Part shown: positions 42,122 to 51,460 of the stretch, one piece after another | Position numbering within the stretch: the stretch's first letter is position 1 | How the letters are laid out: every line of letters begins with the position of its first letter | Assembly: GCA_023150835.1 (NCBI GenBank) | Contig: JAKLKB010000006.1 | Coordinates: 27,796-91,795 of the forward strand | Reading direction: 5' to 3' | Length of the DNA stretch: 64,000 nucleotides | Source: Myxococcota bacterium | GTDB lineage: Bacteria; Myxococcota_C; UBA6777 | Position numbers and translations under genes: made by a program | The notes under the pieces: generated by a model | What the model saw: only the letters and a program-made list of their open reading frames with translations | What the model was told of the DNA's origin: nothing | Databases searched by the model: none

Positions 42122-42417
42122 CCTTGGCCTCTAGATCGAAAGAAAGAACGGGGTGAATGTGGCTCATGTCGGGTACAGAGGGGGGCGCACGAAGCGAAGA
42201 GAGCCACGGTGAAACGGCGAGTACTCGGCGGATTTGGCACAACGCGCATTTGCGGACAGTCAAGGTTTGTCGGTCGGGGGAGGCCGAACGGTTTGTGGCG
42301 CATAAAACGCGGATAATCGGATGTTTTTTGCCCTTGTATCGCACGCATCTTCTCCAGAATCAAGACGCCCACCGTATCCGCTTCGTGTGGCCTCGTCAAG
42401 AACCTTCGCGACAAAGG
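42122..42417. other. Gap between moxR-like and PP2C genes
   Basis: Just under 300 bp with no gene, repeat or clear terminator visible. Its length suggests the phosphatase has its own promoter, although none can be named. Confidence 0.5.
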
Positions 42418-43443
42418 TTAGGGGACGTCGATGTGGTGGAGGATGTGGAGGAGGATATCGTCGGTGGAAAAGCCGTCGGCTTCGGCTTCATAGGTGAGTG
42501 CAATACGGTGACGTAAGACATCGCGAGCGACGGCTTTGACATCGTCGGGGGTGGCGTAGCAGCGGCCTTGGAGCAGGGCGTAGGCGCGTGCAGCGATGTT
42601 GAGAGCGAGAGTGGCGCGTGGTGAAGCGCCATAGGCGAGGTAATTTTTGAGGGGACGTGCGGGTCTTGAGCCGCTTTGGGGTCCGAGGGCGATGCGTTCG
42701 GGTTCGCGGGTGCAAAAGATGATATCGAGGAGATACTCTTTGAGTTGGTCGGCGAGGTGGATTTGTCGGATCAGGGCTTGGGCAGCGAGGAGGTGTTCGG
42801 GCCGCATGATGGGTTGTAGGGGGGGGGGTTGGTGTTCGATCATGCGATCCATGATCATGCGTTCGGCTTGGCGGTTGGGATAGGTGAGGGTGAGTTTGAG
42901 CATAAAGCGGTCGAGTTGGGCTTCGGGGAGGGAATAGGTGCCTTCTTGTTCGACGGGGTTTTGGGTCGCCATGACGAGAAAGGGCCGAGGGAGAGGATAG
43001 GTTTGTTCGCCGATCGTCACTTGTTTTTCTTGCATGGCTTCGAGGAGGGCGGATTGGACTTTGGCGGGGGCGCGGTTGATCTCGTCGGCGAGGATGATGT
43101 TCGCAAAGATCGGCCCGAGCTTGGCTTGAAAGGTTCCGTGTTGGGGCTGGTAGATCAAGGTTCCAAGGAGATCGGCAGGGAGAAGATCAGGGGTGAACTG
43201 GATGCGTTGGAATTGGAGGGAGACGCAGGAAGAAAGCGTTTGAACGGTGAGGGTTTTGGCGAGGCCGGGAACACCTTCAAGGAGCAGATGCCCTCCTGTC
43301 AACATACCGATCAACATACGCTCAAGAAGGGGCTTTTGGCCCACGATCACCTTGCCGACCTCTTGGAGCAGTTGTTGGAGAAGGTGGCCGTATTGCTCGA
43401 CTTGTCGTTGGATCTCTTGCATCTGTGGGGTGTTTGGCTGCAT
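42418..43443 (-). CDS. MoxR-family AAA+ ATPase
   Basis: A 341-residue AAA+ protein of the MoxR group. It has HLLLEGVPGLAKT (Walker A with the MoxR A-K-T form), RIQFTPDLLPADLLG, IILADEINRAPAKVQSALLEAMQE (Walker B and family block), VMATQNPVEQEGTYSLPEAQLDRF (sensor 1 and Arg finger) and GASPRATLALN (sensor 2). MoxR ATPases act as chaperones that help mature or load metal ions into target complexes and are usually followed by DUF58 and VWA-domain genes; none is present here. The length fits the family. The N-terminal ~30 residues are a Gln-rich coiled coil. It sits 296 bp upstream of a PP2C gene, a looser neighbourhood than usual. Confidence 0.93.
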   Translation of the reverse strand: MQPNTPQMQEIQRQVEQYGHLLQQLLQEVGKVIVGQKPLLERMLIGMLTGGHLLLEGVPGLAKTLTVQTLSSCVSLQFQRIQFTPDLLPADLLGTLIYQPQHGTFQAKLGPIFANIILADEINRAPAKVQSALLEAMQEKQVTIGEQTYPLPRPFLVMATQNPVEQEGTYSLPEAQLDRFMLKLTLTYPNRQAERMIMDRMIEHQPPPLQPIMRPEHLLAAQALIRQIHLADQLKEYLLDIIFCTREPERIALGPQSGSRPARPLKNYLAYGASPRATLALNIAARAYALLQGRCYATPDDVKAVARDVLRHRIALTYEAEADGFSTDDILLHILHHIDVP

Positions 43444-43492
43444 GGTTCTTTGTCTCTGTGTGTGGTGGAGGCCGAATCCAGTGGGAGGTACG

Positions 43493-43536
43493 CCAAAAAA
43501 GAAAAAGGGAGCAGGTCGATGAAACCTGCTCCCTTT
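43493..43536 (-). terminator. Rho-independent terminator after the RRM gene
   Basis: On the minus strand a perfect 13-bp stem (AAAGGGAGCAGGT/ACCTGCTCCCTTT, 7-base loop, 43504-43536) is followed directly by TTTTTCTTTTTT. It lies about 130 bp after the RRM gene stop and 50 bp before the moxR-like start, so it ends the RRM transcript. Confidence 0.9.
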
Positions 43537-43668
43537 GGCGTGTATACGGTTGTGTGTCTTTTGGCAAGGCTTTGAGCCTTTTTCTCGCCAAGGTCTTTTC
43601 TAAAAGAAAGAGACTTCGAGAGACACACAGATCATTTGAACGATCGAGAGGAAGAAGAGAAGCGGATC

Positions 43669-44022
43669 TTAGTAGCGATCACGACCACCACGGAAGTCGC
43701 GGCCACCGCGATCATTACCGCGATCATTACCGCGATCATTACCGCGATCGCCACCACGAGGACCGCCTTCGCGTTCGCGCTCTTGGGCGAGGTCGACGCG
43801 GATGGAGCGGCCATCAAGCATGGTGTCGTTCATTTGTTCCATGGCATCACGGGCATCGTTCGAGTTTGCGAAAGTGACAAACCCAAAGCCACGCGAACGG
43901 CCTGTTGCACGGTCCCGAACGACCTTTGCTTCTGTGATCTCGCCATACGAGGAAAAGGCTTCTTCAAGACCACGTTCATCAGTTGCCCAAGCCAGCCCGC
44001 CTACAAAGATTTTGTTTGACAT
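43669..44022 (-). CDS. RRM-type glycine-rich RNA-binding protein
   Basis: A 117-residue protein with one RNA recognition motif: RNP2 is KIFVGGLAW (residues 4-12) and RNP1 is RGFGFVTF (about 44-51). The C-terminal ~35 residues are an RGG-like tail ([13 protein letters not shown]...), encoded by a 12-bp tandem DNA repeat. Such bacterial RRM proteins resemble plant glycine-rich and cyanobacterial Rbp proteins and are often induced by cold. The start at 44022 is chosen for GGAG nine bases upstream and because the RRM begins at once. A strong promoter lies 420 bp upstream, leaving a long leader with stem-loops, which suggests post-transcriptional control. A strong terminator follows. Confidence 0.93.
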   Translation of the reverse strand: MSNKIFVGGLAWATDERGLEEAFSSYGEITEAKVVRDRATGRSRGFGFVTFANSNDARDAMEQMNDTMLDGRSIRVDLAQEREREGGPRGGDRGNDRGNDRGNDRGGRDFRGGRDRY

Positions 44023-44443
44023 TCGCAGATTCTCCAAAAAAAGATAGCAGCGAGAGTCTTTGACTCTCATTGAGTTGAGAACATTCGCAAACGCCCGTTG
44101 TCATACGCGTGTTTGCGAAGGTGAACAGACAAAAGATCCATATCGATCTTGTCGGATACACCAAGGAAAAGGATAGCATGTGGGGGGATGGTATTTGCCG
44201 TGTTGAAGACTTGGCTGAAGAGATTCAGCAGGACTTTGAACAGAGGCCAAAGAAACCCCACAAACAGGTGTTTGTGCAAAAAGGAACCTCTCGGGCCACT
44301 GATTCTGTCGGAAGGGAGAGAACGGAGCAGGAGAAGGTTCGAGGGCATTCATCAGCGGAGACCCACAGTACGTGGGGGGTCTCCATCCTTGGATTGCGCG
44401 ATTGCGCCCCTCGTCCGCTGCGAAAGCGAAAGCATTGGTGCGG
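44023..44443 (-). promoter_or_regulatory. Long structured 5' leader of the RRM gene
   Basis: If transcription starts just after the promoter at 44444-44471, the leader is about 415 nt. It contains a stem GGAGACCC/GGGTCTCC (44357-44384) and a compact hairpin CACAAACA/TGTTTGTG (44259-44276). Long structured leaders are known on cold-shock RNA-binding protein genes, so thermal or autoregulatory control is plausible. No known riboswitch class is recognised. Confidence 0.5.
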
Positions 44444-44471
44444 AGTGTAGCAGGCTTGTTTGGTGTGTCAA
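44444..44471 (-). promoter_or_regulatory. Sigma70-type promoter for the RRM gene
   Basis: On the minus strand a perfect TTGACA (44471-44466) is followed after 16 bp by TACACT (44449-44444). The region upstream is AT rich (AAAAATTCAAAGATTTCTG). Confidence 0.75.
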
Positions 44472-44540
44472 CAGAAATCTTTGAATTTTTCCATCCCCGT
44501 TATTTTTGATCGGAGTATTTCGGAGTGACGCGGCTGCTAA

Positions 44541-44662
44541 AAAAGCCGTGCTGGTGGAGGTTCTAGCGAGAGCGCCGTTTGGAAAACGATGATCGTTTCG
44601 CCCCTCACGGGGTCAAGGGGGCCGCGCTCTATGGCGGGGTATGGGGCAGCGCCCCACAAAAT
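44541..44662 (+). repeat. Dispersed repeat family 3 copy (divergent)
   Basis: The right half is well conserved (ACGGGGTCAAGGGGGCCGC, GGGGCAGCGCCCCACAAAA). The left half has drifted (CCGTGCTGGTGGAGGTTCTAG). It ends 39 bp after the stop of the penicillin-binding protein gene. Confidence 0.8.
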
Positions 44663-44701
44663 CATTGAATTGTGACTTTTTTGGAGAGGACCGGCGAGAG
44701 A

Positions 44702-47700
44702 TCAGGGCGCAAAGATCTCGGGAAGGCGGAAGCGTGGTGGTTTTTGGGGCGGGGTTGTGGTGGTCGGTTTGGGCCGTTGGACGGGTGGATACGGGCGTGC
44801 GCGAGGTGTGGAGGGATGGGTGGTTTCTGTGCGGATCGTTGGGGGTGGAGAGGGGCGCTTGGGAGCGGATGGTTCGGTGGGATCGTTGGGCAGGGGTGGG
44901 ATCTCAGGCAAGAGGATATCGTCTTCGTCTGGACGCGATGAGGTTTCACGGGGCGAAGCATCGGGTGTTGTGGAGGGCGAAGCATCGGGCGTTGTGGAGG
45001 GCGAAGCATCGGGTGTTGTGGAGGGTGTGGAGGTTCCGGCATCAGAGGGAGAAGCGAGAGGTGCGGTGCCGCCGTCTGTGGGGGAGGATGTGGAGGCGGA
45101 AGGACCGAGGGCAGGGGTTGGTTTGGAGGCTTCTTCTTTGGCTTTGCGTTCGCTGTAGTCTTTCCATTCGCTGAGGAGGTCGAAGAGGATGCGGCAGGCT
45201 TGAGAGGAAGAGAGCGTCCAAGGCTGGTGTCCGCGTAGGAAGGCGGGTTTGAGGCGGAGGACTTCGGCGTTGCTTTGTTGGGCTTGGGTTTGGAGGGATT
45301 GGATACGGGCGGATATCTCGGTGGTTTGGCGGCTCCATTGTTCTTGTTCGAGGATGGCGGTTTGGTATTCTTGGAGACGTTGTTGGTAGCGGGCGTTGGT
45401 TTGGGCGATCGCGTTGCGCAAGGTTTCGATCTGCTTGCGTTGGTGGGGGGAGGCTTGTTCAAGGGAGGGGAGGGATCGTTGTTGTTGTTCGAGGGTGCGC
45501 TTTCTTTGGGTGAGGATGCGGATCTTGCGTTGGGTGAGGGTGACGCGATGGCCGGCGTTTCTGCGTTTGGCGGCGAGGCTTTTGCGTTGTTTTTGGAGGA
45601 CCTCGATCTGTTTTTCGGATTCGTTGTGTTGTTTTCGGGCTTGGAAGAAGCGTTTGCCGATCTGTTTGTGTTGTTGGATTTGTTGTTCGAGGACGCGGGC
45701 TTGTTCTTCGTATCGGGTGGCGCGTTGGAGAGCGAGGCGTGCGGTGCGGGAGCCTTCGGTGGCGCGTTGGTAACGTTTGAGCCAGAGCTGGTTGAGGCGT
45801 TCGGCGAGGCGTTTTTTTTGGGTGAAGGTGGGGCGGATGCGAAAGGTCTTGAGGGGATCATTTTTGGGGGTGGAGAGGGTGACGGCTCCTGTGAGATGGC
45901 CGAGAAAGCCGATGCAGCTAACGCCGCGAGTGCTTTGAACGGTGCCTGTTTTTGCGCCTGCTTGTTCGAGGATCTTTGCGCCGTAGCGTTTGATCAGGGC
46001 CTGTCCAGCGCCGCTTGCGGTGCCTTTGCGGTCGCTTTGCAACACACCACTCATGCGTTTTCGAACGGAGGCGACGACTTGTTCAGGGAGAGGGGAGGGG
46101 AAGAGTGCGGGTTTTCCGGGGATATGGATATCTTTTTCGCGCTCGACGCGGTAGATCAAAGCAGGGCGGATGACTTTTCCTGAGGCGATAAACGAAGCGA
46201 TGGCGGCGAGTTGTCGGGTGTCGGTGTCGCTGACACCAAGGGTCATGGTCATGACGGGGACGAGTCCACTGCGCTTGCGATCGAAACCTGCGATCTCTTC
46301 GGCAAGCCAAGCGATATAGCGCAGGCCGATCTCCATCCGAAGCTCACGCACCCAGCCGATCTCTTCGAGAGAGAGGGGGCCTTGGAATTTTTGCTCGAAG
46401 AGCTTTTTCTTTTCTTGGAAGGTGCGTTGGATCTTTGGGCTGGCGGGGAAGATCCCGTCGGGTTCGGTGTCGAGGAATTCGGTGAGTTGCGCGGTGGTGA
46501 CAGGAGGTTCAGAAGGTGCGGTGGGATGGGGTTTTTGTGCGTTTGGCGTTTGGGAGATAGGAGCGGGAGCGATCGGTTGGGGGCGTGCTTCGGGTGAGAG
46601 TTCGGAGAGGATCTCGTCTACGGAGCGCTTTTTTTTGCGTTGTTCTTCGGCTTGTTTTTTCTTGATCTCTTCGGCGTCAAGGGTGTTTTGATGGAGGGAG
46701 GCTTCGGCAAGAAGGGCGTGGACGGTGGCTGCTTTGGCGGCTTCAAAGATCGCATTTTCGCGTAGGTCTTTGAAATAGTTCATGTATCCGAAGTCACGGA
46801 CGAACATTTTGCGCATCTCGACGGGATCTTTGTTGAGCTTTTCGACGGCAAGGCGGGCTTCTTCGGGGGACATCTTCTTTTTGTCTTCGAGGAGGTGGCG
46901 CAAGCCGCGTTCAAAGATCGCCGACCACTCGGTGGATTGGAGCATCCAAGTCCAGCGAAGCGAAAGGAAGACGTAGCCGATGTTGGCGGAGATGGCGAGA
47001 GCTTGGTCTTTTTTGACAAAGGGTGGCATCTTGTGGCTGTTGCGCACCCAATGGCCTTGGTTGCTTTTCCACGGATGGTACACAAACCTCCGTTGATTGA
47101 GCGTTTTGCGTCCACGGTTGATCAAGGGGAGTTCGTCAGGCCAATGGTGGGCGATCAGCGAAGTCAGGACTTTGAAGACAGAGCCAAAGACGGGCTTTTG
47201 TGCGAGGGCCATATCGACATGCCCGCTGCCACCGTATTGAGAGGCGATCTCGCCTGTGTTGGCGTCCACCAATGTATAAGCCAGTTGGAGGTCATCGATC
47301 TGCTCGCGGAAAGGGGCGTATCCTTGTTCGGCGACAGAGATCAGGCCGCGTTGACCGTCTTTTCCGACGGTGAGTTCTCGGTCGTAGTAAAGTTGGATGC
47401 GTGCGCCGTTTCGCCAGTCTTGGATATCGGCAGGCATGGATTTTTCGAGCCATTGGCGGATATGGAGATCGTGCATCTGCCATTCGTGGGAAACGGCCTT
47501 GAGGCGTCCGAGACCGTTTTTGAAGGTGGGCAATTCTTTGGGGACTTGGATGCCCATGCTTCGCAGTCGTGCTTTGATCTGCTCGATGCGTTTGCTCCAG
47601 ACTTCATACACCTTGCTACGACGGGTGCTTTCACACTTTCCATTGCGACAGGCTTCGAGATACCAAGGGTTAAAACGTCCCGGGTTGGGCAACGAGGCTG

Positions 47701-48847
47701 CGGCCACAACCGCTTGGTTCCAATCGAACTCACGGGGATCTTGGACATCGAAATAATAGAGGCCGAGTCGGTGGAGTCCGTAGTTGTCGCCTTGACCGGC
47801 CCAAAGCGTCGCGAGGTAGATCGCCATCATCTCGCGTGGGCTGAAGGCTTGGCACATGATGTAAGAGCGCGGCATCTCGTCGAACAGCTTGCCGCTGACG
47901 GTGCGAAATAGGCCGATGCCTTGGCGCTTTTGACCAAAGTCGAGAAAGTTCTTGGCGGCTTGAAGGGCGGGGGTACTGCCGCCGACTTTTCGGCGTTGCT
48001 TGACGAGGTAGTAGGGGACACGCAAAAAGGCTTCGATCGAAAAAGGCTCGCACTTGAGGCTTTCGCCATCAGGAAGATAACGCCACCACCACGCGGGCTG
48101 ATCAACTCGTCCTTCGGCCACGCCTACGGCTTGACTGATCTTCCAGTCGAGCAGCTTGGGATCGTTGTAGTGTTGGTTCCAGTCGCTTTGGGTTCGGTTG
48201 AAAAGCCCCAAGGGACGGTTGTCTCGATCATGTAGAGTCGTGATCTGGATCGAACGCAAAAGTTTGTTGCGTTCCATCACTTCGGCGCGCTTGGTGGGGG
48301 TGACATAATGCCGATGCCACCAATAGATCCCTCCAAGAAAGTTAAACAACATTGAGAGTACAAAGCCCGTCCCCAAGAGGCTCAGCACTGCGATGCGTGC
48401 GATCCATCGCTCGGCAAAGCCATAACGGATGCGCCCGCCCAGTTCTGCACGCAAAAGCCACGTGATCAAAGTAAGCATCAAAGCGTATACACCGAGCAGT
48501 CCGATCGAAACCAACACAAGCGTCTTCGACCACATCACTTTGGGCGGATACAGCAAGAAACCGATACTGCCAAGCAAGACCAGCCCGCTCGATACAAGCG
48601 CCCGACGTTGTAAGCGATCGTGCTGGTAACGCGACTCTGCGATGCTATGCTGGATGCGATCATAAAGCCGCAAAGACAGCCACAACAAGAACGCAGCTTC
48701 GACTCCCAAGATCGCTCCAAACAACAACGCGATATCTTCTGGAAATTGCAGCAGCACAAACAAAGCTCCCGCGCCACCGCCCACAGCGAATAGCACCAAC
48801 AATAACCCGATCCATCTTTTTCGTTTGCTTGAGGTTTTTGTGCTCAT
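44702..48847 (-). CDS. Unusually large class A penicillin-binding protein (GT51 plus transpeptidase)
   Basis: A 1381-residue protein. The first ~180 residues hold about five hydrophobic helices, where class A PBPs normally have one. A GT51-like domain follows: E245 (GVAEGR) and E324 (DEMPRS) align with the catalytic Glu residues of PBP1b, and GGSTPALQAAKNFL and YLATLWAGQGDN fit its other blocks. The transpeptidase motifs are S556-V-F-K, S620-A-N and K966-T-G-T, with a ~190-residue insert (Glu/Lys-rich, then Pro-rich) between the last two. Residues ~1010-1210 are coiled coil and the tail is Pro/Thr/Ser rich with TPDASPST repeats. Expected role is peptidoglycan polymerisation and cross-linking. 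GT51 blocks are divergent, so glycosyltransferase activity is likely but not certain. Confidence 0.85.
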   Translation of the reverse strand: MSTKTSSKRKRWIGLLLVLFAVGGGAGALFVLLQFPEDIALLFGAILGVEAAFLLWLSLRLYDRIQHSIAESRYQHDRLQRRALVSSGLVLLGSIGFLLYPPKVMWSKTLVLVSIGLLGVYALMLTLITWLLRAELGGRIRYGFAERWIARIAVLSLLGTGFVLSMLFNFLGGIYWWHRHYVTPTKRAEVMERNKLLRSIQITTLHDRDNRPLGLFNRTQSDWNQHYNDPKLLDWKISQAVGVAEGRVDQPAWWWRYLPDGESLKCEPFSIEAFLRVPYYLVKQRRKVGGSTPALQAAKNFLDFGQKRQGIGLFRTVSGKLFDEMPRSYIMCQAFSPREMMAIYLATLWAGQGDNYGLHRLGLYYFDVQDPREFDWNQAVVAAASLPNPGRFNPWYLEACRNGKCESTRRSKVYEVWSKRIEQIKARLRSMGIQVPKELPTFKNGLGRLKAVSHEWQMHDLHIRQWLEKSMPADIQDWRNGARIQLYYDRELTVGKDGQRGLISVAEQGYAPFREQIDDLQLAYTLVDANTGEIASQYGGSGHVDMALAQKPVFGSVFKVLTSLIAHHWPDELPLINRGRKTLNQRRFVYHPWKSNQGHWVRNSHKMPPFVKKDQALAISANIGYVFLSLRWTWMLQSTEWSAIFERGLRHLLEDKKKMSPEEARLAVEKLNKDPVEMRKMFVRDFGYMNYFKDLRENAIFEAAKAATVHALLAEASLHQNTLDAEEIKKKQAEEQRKKKRSVDEILSELSPEARPQPIAPAPISQTPNAQKPHPTAPSEPPVTTAQLTEFLDTEPDGIFPASPKIQRTFQEKKKLFEQKFQGPLSLEEIGWVRELRMEIGLRYIAWLAEEIAGFDRKRSGLVPVMTMTLGVSDTDTRQLAAIASFIASGKVIRPALIYRVEREKDIHIPGKPALFPSPLPEQVVASVRKRMSGVLQSDRKGTASGAGQALIKRYGAKILEQAGAKTGTVQSTRGVSCIGFLGHLTGAVTLSTPKNDPLKTFRIRPTFTQKKRLAERLNQLWLKRYQRATEGSRTARLALQRATRYEEQARVLEQQIQQHKQIGKRFFQARKQHNESEKQIEVLQKQRKSLAAKRRNAGHRVTLTQRKIRILTQRKRTLEQQQRSLPSLEQASPHQRKQIETLRNAIAQTNARYQQRLQEYQTAILEQEQWSRQTTEISARIQSLQTQAQQSNAEVLRLKPAFLRGHQPWTLSSSQACRILFDLLSEWKDYSERKAKEEASKPTPALGPSASTSSPTDGGTAPLASPSDAGTSTPSTTPDASPSTTPDASPSTTPDASPRETSSRPDEDDILLPEIPPLPNDPTEPSAPKRPSPPPTIRTETTHPSTPRARPYPPVQRPKPTTTTPPQKPPRFRLPEIFAP

Positions 48848-48861
48848 CTCTTACCCTTTAT

Positions 48862-49437
48862 AGGACTTACGCAGTTCGATGGTTTGTGGGGTTGGAACCC
48901 CACGCCCCGTCATAGACTGTCGCCCCTTGACCCCGTATCGGCGGAGCGAACAGGCGTTTTTCAAACCAACAGCGCAAACGCTTGAAAGCCTGCGAACACG
49001 GGGATTTTTGCCATCTGCGCCGTTCCTTTGCTTGTTTGCGGATGCCTTGCGCTTGCTTTTCGTGGGCTTGTAGGTATGGAGGCAAACGACCCGAAAGGCA
49101 AATCTCCTTTTGGCCGAAAACAACAGATCGTCGAAGATAAGCGGCGTTTGTGAAAAGACCGTGAATCTTTTGGTTGGCTTTGGGGGTGGGTCTTGCTTTG
49201 GTCGTAGCTTTGGGGTAGTCCATCCTGTTCGGATGAGGGTGTAAAATAAAACGAAACAAATCAACCATAACAGGAGTGACGCCGTTGCCAAAAAAAGCCG
49301 TGTTCGCGGCACTTCAAGCGGCAAAGTTGCTTGTTTGAAAGACCGTGATCACCCCGTCAACACGGGGTCAAGGGAGCGATACTCCCTTGCGGGGTGTGGG
49401 GCAGCGCCCCACAAAACAACTCAACTGCGAAGCTCCT
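48862..49437. mobile_element. Composite element: inverted pair of family 3 repeats around a ~280-bp core
   Basis: A minus-oriented family 3 copy (48883-49006) and a plus-oriented copy (49291-49417) face outwards with their GGGGC/GCCCC ends. Beyond them the sequence also pairs imperfectly: AGGACTTACGCAGTT on the left and AACTGCGAAGCTCCTAC on the right. The core (49007-49290) has part of an open minus frame with a hydrophobic segment (ATASLLLWLICFVLFYTLI) but no recognisable gene. No target-site duplication is evident. This resembles a non-autonomous, MITE-like element. Confidence 0.6.
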
Positions 49438-49461
49438 ACAGAAGTGTAGGGGATTTTTTTG

Positions 49462-50352
49462 ATGAAGAAGATGACGACTCGTCGCAAACTTGCGATCGCA
49501 ACGTGGTCCTCACCACGCGAGGGCAATATCTATGGCAAACTGACGGTGGATATGACGGAGTCGCTGCGTTATATCGAGCATTTGCGCCGTGTATCGGGCG
49601 AAAAAGTGACGGTGACACATCTGGTTGGGCGCGCTGTGGCGGAGGCGCTTGCTCAGGCACCCGGATTGAACGGTCGGATCTTTTTGGGGCGTTATATCCC
49701 CCATGATACGGTCGATATCACCTACCTTGTCGCGCTCGAAGAAGGGGCGGATCTCGCAAAGGCCAAAGTTCATCAGGCCGATCAAAAGAGCGTCGTAGAT
49801 ATCGCAAAAGAATTGCGGGAGTTGGCGGGGCGACTTCACAAAGGAAAAGATGAAAATTTTGAGAAAAATAAGGGCTTGTTGCGCTTGTTGCCGACATGGT
49901 TGTTGCGCCCTTTGATCTGGGCGACGGGCTATTTGACGGGAGCGATGGGCATCCAACTCAAAGCGATGGGCCTTGAACGCTTTCCTTTTGGCTCGTGCAT
50001 TATCACAAGCGTCGGAATGTTCGGGCTTGATGAAGGCTATGCGCCACCAACACCCTTTGCGCGAGTGCCTGTGTATGTCTTGCTTGGGTCGGTTGCTGAA
50101 AGGCCCGCTGTCGTGGATGGGCAGTTGGTTGTGCGCCCACAGATGACGATCACCGCGACGATCGATCACCGCTTTTTGGATGGCTTTCAAGGCGGTGTCT
50201 TGGCCAAGATCGTTCGGCGCGTTCTGGAGAATCCTTGGCAGCTTGACAGCGCCAAAGCCCCGTCAGGTGAGTTGCTCGGGACTCCTCCAAGCCAAGCCGC
50301 CCTTGAGGCAGGTGCGACAAAAGCTGCTCCTTCGCACACCAAAGCAGAGTAA
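49462..50352 (+). CDS. Stand-alone 2-oxoacid dehydrogenase E2-type acyltransferase domain protein
   Basis: A 296-residue protein matching only the catalytic domain of dihydrolipoamide acyltransferases (chloramphenicol acetyltransferase fold). The active-site motif D-H-R-x-x-D-G appears as DHRFLDG (H236, D240). There is no lipoyl domain and no E1/E3-binding domain, so it cannot work as a normal E2 and more likely acylates another substrate. A moderately hydrophobic stretch (LLRPLIWATGYLTGAMGI, ~147-164) interrupts the fold. The frame opens with TTG at 49459; ATG 49462 is preferred, with TAGGGGA upstream. It begins 24 bp after a composite repeat element. Substrate and pathway are unknown. Confidence 0.85.
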   Translation: MKKMTTRRKLAIATWSSPREGNIYGKLTVDMTESLRYIEHLRRVSGEKVTVTHLVGRAVAEALAQAPGLNGRIFLGRYIPHDTVDITYLVALEEGADLAKAKVHQADQKSVVDIAKELRELAGRLHKGKDENFEKNKGLLRLLPTWLLRPLIWATGYLTGAMGIQLKAMGLERFPFGSCIITSVGMFGLDEGYAPPTPFARVPVYVLLGSVAERPAVVDGQLVVRPQMTITATIDHRFLDGFQGGVLAKIVRRVLENPWQLDSAKAPSGELLGTPPSQAALEAGATKAAPSHTKAE

Positions 50353-50790
50353 GACGAAATCCGCCCGTTGTGTGATCGTAAGGTGCAGATGTATCAGGTT
50401 TCGCGTCATCCTCGACGCATACAGAAACAAAAGCTGCTTCGCTGCTCCATGCGTCCACTTCGCGGCTCCATTCCGATCCCCCTCTGCTTTCCCCTCGCGG
50501 CAGCAGCGAGGCTTTGCGAGCGTCGCAGGGAGAGGGGATGTCCGAAGGACAGGGGGGCGGGTGATACGGCAAGTACACCTGCGAGGGTTTTCGCTTCACT
50601 TGGTGCGTATGGGGCAATGCCCCACCACACCAGTCCGTTGCATAAGTCCTCGTAGGAACGTAAGCGATCTTTTCTTTGATGCGTCTGCTGTCCCAAAACT
50701 CTATCTCGTTTGAATGGCCTGTAGATTTGGGCGTTGTGAGATGGAGTGATCTTGTGGGAGCGGCCCCTACAACACACGGAGAAATCGAAG
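50353..50790. other. Intergenic region built largely of repeat fragments
   Basis: No gene supported. It starts with a left-half family 1 fragment (GACGAAATCCGCCCGTTGTG, 50354-50373 onward), then a CCCCTCGC/GCGAGG..GAGGGG palindromic patch (about 50490-50535), a family 3 right-end fragment (GGGGCAATGCCCCA, about 50611-50624), and GTGGGAGCGGCCCCTACAAC just before the next gene. Confidence 0.65.
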
Positions 50791-51447
50791 ATGAGTACAC
50801 CGATGGCCGAGTTAGAAGCCCGCTGGCAGGAAGCCGTAGAGCGGGAGGACAGTGCAAAGATCGAGGCGCTGGTGCGCGAGGTGTTGCGTCAACATCCCGA
50901 GACAGCGCTGGCTTCGCAGATCCGCTATCAGCGGGGGGTGATCAACTTGACGGAAGGGGAAGGGTTTGGAAGCGAACGGCTTGCGCGTGCGATGTCGGAG
51001 TTTGATCTTGGGGCGAAAGCGGGTGAGAAGGTGGGCGAAGGGTCCGAGCCTTGGCGCTCGTTGAATCGGACGCAACTGGGAGCCTGCAAGGCGCGTTTGG
51101 GGAATATCGAAGGCGCTTCAAGTGATCTTCAAGCAGTGGTGGCGTATCGTCCGCGTTCGGTGGCGGGTCTTGGAGCGTTGGGCTTGTTGTCAAAGATCTT
51201 GCGCGAGGACAAACGGGAGCGAGATGCGGCTCGTTTTGATACGCAACGCATCTCTTATGCGCGGGCTTTGGTGCGCGAGAACCCAGATCCCAACCAAGCC
51301 CACGAGCTGCGTTTTGTTTTGGCGCAAGAGCTGTTGGACAGCAACGCCTCGGATGAAGCGCGAGAGATCTTACACGAATTAAAAGCGTTGGGCGCGGATG
51401 CGTTGGGCGAAGAGTTGTATGCCGACGTGATGACCGCGCTTGGATAA
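50791..51447 (+). CDS. Small TPR-like helical protein
   Basis: A 218-residue cytosolic protein made of helical hairpins resembling tetratricopeptide repeats (for example ALASQIRYQRGVINLTEGEGF, LGACKARLGNIEGASSDLQAVVAYRP, LRFVLAQELLDSNASDEAREIL). No signal peptide, membrane helix or catalytic motif is present, and I cannot name a specific family. ATG 50791 has ACGGAG upstream with a somewhat long spacing; the frame is open further upstream but through repeat DNA. The stop overlaps the possible first codon of the RND adaptor and lies 13 bp before its preferred start, so this gene is probably co-transcribed with the efflux system and may serve its assembly; that is inference. Confidence 0.7.
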   Translation: MSTPMAELEARWQEAVEREDSAKIEALVREVLRQHPETALASQIRYQRGVINLTEGEGFGSERLARAMSEFDLGAKAGEKVGEGSEPWRSLNRTQLGACKARLGNIEGASSDLQAVVAYRPRSVAGLGALGLLSKILREDKRERDAARFDTQRISYARALVRENPDPNQAHELRFVLAQELLDSNASDEAREILHELKALGADALGEELYADVMTALG

Positions 51448-51460
51448 CGGAGAGCGTACC

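Noticed and set aside
48851-49324. 157-codon minus-strand frame between the PBP gene and the acyltransferase
   Set aside because: Both of its ends lie in family 3 repeat copies and only the middle is unique. The hydrophobic stretch alone does not support a gene.
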